From the NCBI GenBank assembly GCA_016791385.1, contig JAEUMR010000047.1, positions 62,001 through 126,000 of the forward strand: DNA of 64,000 nt, given 5' to 3'. The first letter of the stretch is position 1, and every line of letters starts with the position of its first letter. The stretch comes from Hyphomonadaceae bacterium. Its GTDB lineage: Bacteria; Pseudomonadota; Alphaproteobacteria; Caulobacterales; Aquidulcibacteraceae. Under the pieces are notes generated by a model. The model ran no database searches. It was not told the DNA's origin and was given only the letters and a program-made list of their open reading frames with translations. Shown here piece after piece: positions 60,677-64,000 of the stretch. Made by a program: the position numbers and the translations under genes.

Positions 60677-63600
60677 ATGAAATCGAAGCGCTCCCCGTTG
60701 GCGATCGCCGCGGCGGCCGTGATGGCCGTCCCGCCGGCATCGGCGCAGCCCATGCAGCTGACGCCGCCAGCGGAGACGCAACCGCGCGCCAGCACGGCTG
60801 AGCCTGCCGCAACATCGCCTGCCGCGGCGCCTTCAACCGCGCTGCCGCGCGATCTTTCCCCCGACGCGCCGCGTTCACCGCCGCCGGCGCCGCCTCCGCC
60901 GCCGGTCGCAGCGGCCGCGCCCACCCCGGCGCCCGCCGCGCCGGCTTCGCCGCCACCGCCGCCGCGCATGGCGTCCGCGCCGAGCGCGACGGTCACTGTC
61001 GGCGTGCAAGAAGAATACACGCGCTTGGCGTTCCGGTTTGAATCGCCCACGTCCGTAACGCCGTCGCTGCAGAACAACCGGCTTGAGCTGCGTTTCTCGC
61101 GCGCTGCCGATATCGACATCGCCGAGCTGCGGGCGACGCCGCCGCGCTATGTACGCGAAGTGCGCCGCGTCAGCGCTGCTGGCGCGCCGGTTCGCCTTGC
61201 ACTGACGCTCGATCCTGGCGTGCGCCAGCGCCACTTCACCGATGGCAATCGTGTTGTCATCGATCTGTTGGCGCCAGACGAAGCTGCGCGCGAGGTCGCA
61301 GCCGCTGCGGCTGCAAGCGGACAGGAGGCGCCGCCTGTGCCCGGCCGGCCAGTCAGCGGCGCAGCGCGCGTGCAATTGATTGAAGAAGCAAACACGACGC
61401 GCGTCGAGGTGACGTGGAATGCGCCAGCGCGTGCGGCGGCGTTCCGGCGCGGCGAGGCGATTTGGCTCGTGTTCGACGGCAGCGGCAACATCGATCTGCG
61501 CGGCGTCGCCCGTGCTGGCCGCCGCCACCGGGATATGGAGGTCGTACGCGGCGAGGGCGTCGTCGGCCTGCGCATTCCCGCACCCCCGGACATCGTTGTA
61601 TCGGCCGCAGCGCGAGACAATTCCTGGACGTTCACGCTTGGCTCGCGCGCGAGCAACAACAGCCCCGCTGCGCTTGAGCGGATCACGGATCCGAGCGGCC
61701 AGTCGCGCCTTGTCGCCCATTTCGGCCGCGAAGGCGTCGTGCGTTGGATCAACGACCCGGAGATCGGCGACCGCATCGCCGTCGCCTTGCTTGGCGGCCC
61801 CGCACGCGGCATCGATACGCGGCGCGCAACGGTTGAAGCCGCGATCCTGCCTGCTGCACATGGCGCAGTGATCGAACCGCGCGCCGACGGCGTCGCCGCT
61901 GCATTCCAAAATGGCGATCTCACCGTCACCCGCGGCAACGGACTCATTTCCGCAGCCGCGCAGCCTGCGCCGGCTGCGGCCGGTCCCAATGCCGCCGCGC
62001 TTGAAGCCGCGCTCGCGACGGGCGGCGAGGCGCCTGCGGCGGCTACGCCCGGCATGACGTTGGCGCAAGTGCGTGAGCGCATCGACGAACTCACGCGCCG
62101 CGCTGCGCAAGAAGGGGTGCAGGAGGGCGCGCCGATCGAAGCGCGCATGGAGCTGGCGCGCTTCCTGCTGCAGAACGAATTCGCCGCAGAGGCGCTCGGC
62201 GCGCTGCGGATTGTCGCCATCAATCAGGGCGACATCGTTGAAACCGATGCCGAATACCGGCTGATGCGCGGCGCCGCCAGTGTCATGATGGGCCGCGCGA
62301 GCGCGGGCCTTGCAGATCTCAACGCCTCGGCGCTGATGAACAATCCTTCGGCGGCGCTCTGGCGCGGCTACGCGGCATCGCTGCGTCAGGAATGGGCCGA
62401 TGCCCGCCGCGAGCTGGAGCGCGGCGCGCCGGCGATGGAAGAACATCCCCCGGCTTGGCGCGCGCGCTTTCAGCTCGCGCTGGCGAACGCGGCGCTTGAA
62501 CTCAACGATCACGCCGCCGCCGAGGCCGCCGCCAGCGCAGCGCTCGGCCAGGCGACCGATCAGCACTTGCGGCTGGAAGCGCAGCTGGTGCAGGCCCGCG
62601 TCGCCGAGGAACGAGGCGAAGCGCCACGGGCGCTGCAATTGTTCGATGCGCTTGCTTCAGCGCGCGATGAAGAAGTGGCCGTGCGGGCGACGCTGGAGGC
62701 GATCCGTCTGCGCCGCGCCACGGGCGTGATGCAGGCTGTTAACGTCGTCGAGCCGCTTGAGGCGCTGCGCTTCCGTTGGCGCGGCGATGCGCTCGAACTC
62801 GCGATCGTCGGCGAATTGGGGCAGGCCTATTCCGAACTCAACCGCTGGCGCGATGCGCTGGCGACCATGCGCGTTGCCGCGGATCGCTTCCCGTCCGACG
62901 TCGCCGCGCGCCAATTGCGCGCCGACATGACGACGCTGTTCGAGCGCCTATTCCTCGATGGTGAGGCCGATCAGCTCGAACCGATCCAGGCGCTGGGGCT
63001 GTTCTACGAGTTCAGCGATTTGACGCCCGTCGGCCCCAATGGCGACCGCATCGTGCGTCTGCTTGCGGGCCGTCTGGTGAACGTCGATCTCTTGGAGCAG
63101 GCGGCGCAATTGCTGCAGCATCAGGTCGACGAACGCCTGCAGGGCATGAGCAAGGCGCAAGTCGCCGCCGATCTCGCCGCCATCTATTTGATGGACCACA
63201 AGGCTGATCAGGCGCTGGTCGCGCTGTCGTCGACGCGGCTGCCGAACATGCCGCAAGCTTTGTTGGCTGATCGCCGCATTCTCGAAGCACGCGCTTTGCT
63301 CGATCTCGGCCGCCTCGACGGCGCCGTCGAGCTGGTAGAGCGCGACCGCAGCGAGGAAGCGCAGAGCGTGCGCGCCGAGGCCGCATGGCGTGCGCGTGAC
63401 TGGGATCGCGCCTCGACGGAATTGCGGACGCTGATCGGCATGCGCAATCGCGCGCAACCGCTTGATGCGCACGGGCGCCAAGTCGTGCTGCGCGCTGCTA
63501 TAGCCATGACGCTCGCCGGCAACGAAGACGGCGTGCGCGCGCTCTACCGCGAGCACGCCGGCGATATGGCCAACACCAGCGACGCCGATGCGTTCGAAGT

Positions 63601-63832
63601 CGTCGCCTCCGGCGTGCAGGCGGAAGGGGCGGCCATTCGCGACGTGGCGCGGTCTGTCGCCCGCACCGATCTGCTCGATCGTTTCATGCAGCGCTTGCGC
63701 GAGAATATGACCGCCGAGGCAAATCGCCCGGCAGCCGTTGCGGCGCAAGCTGGCCAAACGCCGGCGCAGCCGAGCGTCGCTCGCCAACCGCCGGCTGCTG
63801 CAGCGCCCCAGCGTCCAGCGGCTGGCGCCTAG
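60677..63832 (+). CDS. Large periplasmic TPR-type protein of the flagellar operon
   Basis: 1051 residues from the ATG at 60677, where a signal peptide (KSKRSPLAIAAAAVMAVPPASA) begins; a GTG at 60650 is the alternative. Seen: a Pro/Ala-rich linker (about 30-110), a beta-rich, AMIN-like part (about 115-320, VDLLAPDEA and EVTWNAPARAAAF), and a long helical part with repeat-like units (about 470-990) typical of TPR/Sel1-like solenoids. The tail is Pro/Ala-rich. It follows the MotE-like gene by 48 bases. I cannot name it. A flagellar positioning or cell-wall role, as reported for a Caulobacter gene in a similar place, is a possibility only. Confidence 0.65.
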   Translation: MKSKRSPLAIAAAAVMAVPPASAQPMQLTPPAETQPRASTAEPAATSPAAAPSTALPRDLSPDAPRSPPPAPPPPPVAAAAPTPAPAAPASPPPPPRMASAPSATVTVGVQEEYTRLAFRFESPTSVTPSLQNNRLELRFSRAADIDIAELRATPPRYVREVRRVSAAGAPVRLALTLDPGVRQRHFTDGNRVVIDLLAPDEAAREVAAAAAASGQEAPPVPGRPVSGAARVQLIEEANTTRVEVTWNAPARAAAFRRGEAIWLVFDGSGNIDLRGVARAGRRHRDMEVVRGEGVVGLRIPAPPDIVVSAAARDNSWTFTLGSRASNNSPAALERITDPSGQSRLVAHFGREGVVRWINDPEIGDRIAVALLGGPARGIDTRRATVEAAILPAAHGAVIEPRADGVAAAFQNGDLTVTRGNGLISAAAQPAPAAAGPNAAALEAALATGGEAPAAATPGMTLAQVRERIDELTRRAAQEGVQEGAPIEARMELARFLLQNEFAAEALGALRIVAINQGDIVETDAEYRLMRGAASVMMGRASAGLADLNASALMNNPSAALWRGYAASLRQEWADARRELERGAPAMEEHPPAWRARFQLALANAALELNDHAAAEAAASAALGQATDQHLRLEAQLVQARVAEERGEAPRALQLFDALASARDEEVAVRATLEAIRLRRATGVMQAVNVVEPLEALRFRWRGDALELAIVGELGQAYSELNRWRDALATMRVAADRFPSDVAARQLRADMTTLFERLFLDGEADQLEPIQALGLFYEFSDLTPVGPNGDRIVRLLAGRLVNVDLLEQAAQLLQHQVDERLQGMSKAQVAADLAAIYLMDHKADQALVALSSTRLPNMPQALLADRRILEARALLDLGRLDGAVELVERDRSEEAQSVRAEAAWRARDWDRASTELRTLIGMRNRAQPLDAHGRQVVLRAAIAMTLAGNEDGVRALYREHAGDMANTSDADAFEVVASGVQAEGAAIRDVARSVARTDLLDRFMQRLRENMTAEANRPAAVAAQAGQTPAQPSVARQPPAAAAPQRPAAGA

Positions 63833-63900
63833 CGCCCTCTGGGCGTGCTTAACGCAAATTGTTGAAGCGGCGCAGGCGCCATCGGCTATAACGCGCCGGC

Positions 63901-64000
63901 ATGATTTCCATCGTGATCCCGACGCTCAACGCCGCCGCGCATTTGCCGCGCGCACTGACGCCGCTTGTCGATGGCGTCGCGCGCGGACTGGTGAAACAGG
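63901..64000 (+). CDS. Glycosyltransferase family 2, N-terminal fragment
   Basis: The first 33 residues of a gene that continues beyond the window: MISIVIPTLNAAAHLPRAL, then PLVDGVARGLVKQ. ISIVIPTLNAA is the typical opening of GT-A fold glycosyltransferases, and the form with LPRAL resembles the TIGR04283 group. Only this start is visible. A weak GCGCCC-TCT-GGGCGT hairpin at 63832-63846 separates it from the upstream operon. Confidence 0.75.
   Translation, partial: MISIVIPTLNAAAHLPRALTPLVDGVARGLVKQ

Overview
The window is GC-rich, densely coded chromosomal DNA from a flagellated alphaproteobacterium. It looks most like Caulobacterales (Hyphomonadaceae/Caulobacter-like): FlbT, FlaF, FliX and a FliL-FliM locus are present, there is a TTAA-N7-TTAAC (CtrA-type) box, c-di-GMP proteins are numerous, and STAS is fused to MlaE. 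The assignment is by content and motif; no species name is claimed.

Layout. (1) 1-9.2 kb: end of a PQQ-type sugar dehydrogenase, a trypsin-like membrane protein, then the elongasome operon mreB-mreC-mreD-mrdA-rodA, then proline iminopeptidase. (2) 9.3-13.9 kb: an MFS transporter and a four-gene Mla-type lipid transport operon. (3) 13.9-18.5 kb: two paralogous two-TM coiled-coil proteins separated by an extragenic palindrome, a small TM protein, and a Cys/His-rich membrane protein whose start codon lies in a Zur-like operator. (4) 18.5-27.6 kb: a TetR regulator, a hybrid histidine kinase, a CheY-like regulator, a REC-GGDEF-EAL protein, a GNAT protein and a CHASE4-like GGDEF-EAL protein. (5) 27.8-31.1 kb: a large autotransporter. 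(6) 31.2-32.5 kb: a micro-island bounded by a 40-bp copy of the 5' half of tRNA-Lys and the intact tRNA-Lys, carrying an S24-like repressor. (7) 32.6-44.8 kb: mixed genes, namely NnrU, an Hpt protein, thioesterase, SDR, Nudix, a TIR-like membrane protein, a serine-hydrolase-like protein without its catalytic pair, lipocalin, an HtrA-like protease, an FNR-like regulator, a frameshifted globin-coupled histidine kinase, and a VWA/M23/MoxR set. (8) 44.9-63.8 kb: flagellar genes (flbT, flaF, flagellin, a FlaG-like gene, a degenerate flagellin-like gene, flgI/flgJ/flgN-like, fliX, flgH/A/G/F, fliL/fliM, a MotE-like gene and a TPR protein), interrupted by dksA, a DUF2214-type gene and an acyl-CoA ligase. 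(9) The last 100 bases begin a glycosyltransferase.

How it fits together. The MreBCD-PBP2-RodA genes overlap or abut and form one cell-wall elongation operon. The hybrid kinase, CheY-like regulator and REC-GGDEF-EAL protein are consecutive and probably form one phosphorelay into c-di-GMP; a stand-alone Hpt protein near 33.5 kb could serve it. FlbT and FlaF lie directly upstream of a flagellin whose leader can form two hairpins with the same AAAAC loop, which suits FlbT-type post-transcriptional control. The flgF-flgG-flgA-flgH operon has a strong sigma-54 -24/-12 element almost touching its start codon.

The points I consider most worth following are the tRNA-Lys micro-island with its candidate integrase arm sites, the frameshifted globin kinase facing an FNR-like regulator across an FNR-type box, the CtrA-boxed degenerate flagellin, the paired coiled-coil membrane proteins, and the probably leaderless gene under a Zur-like operator.
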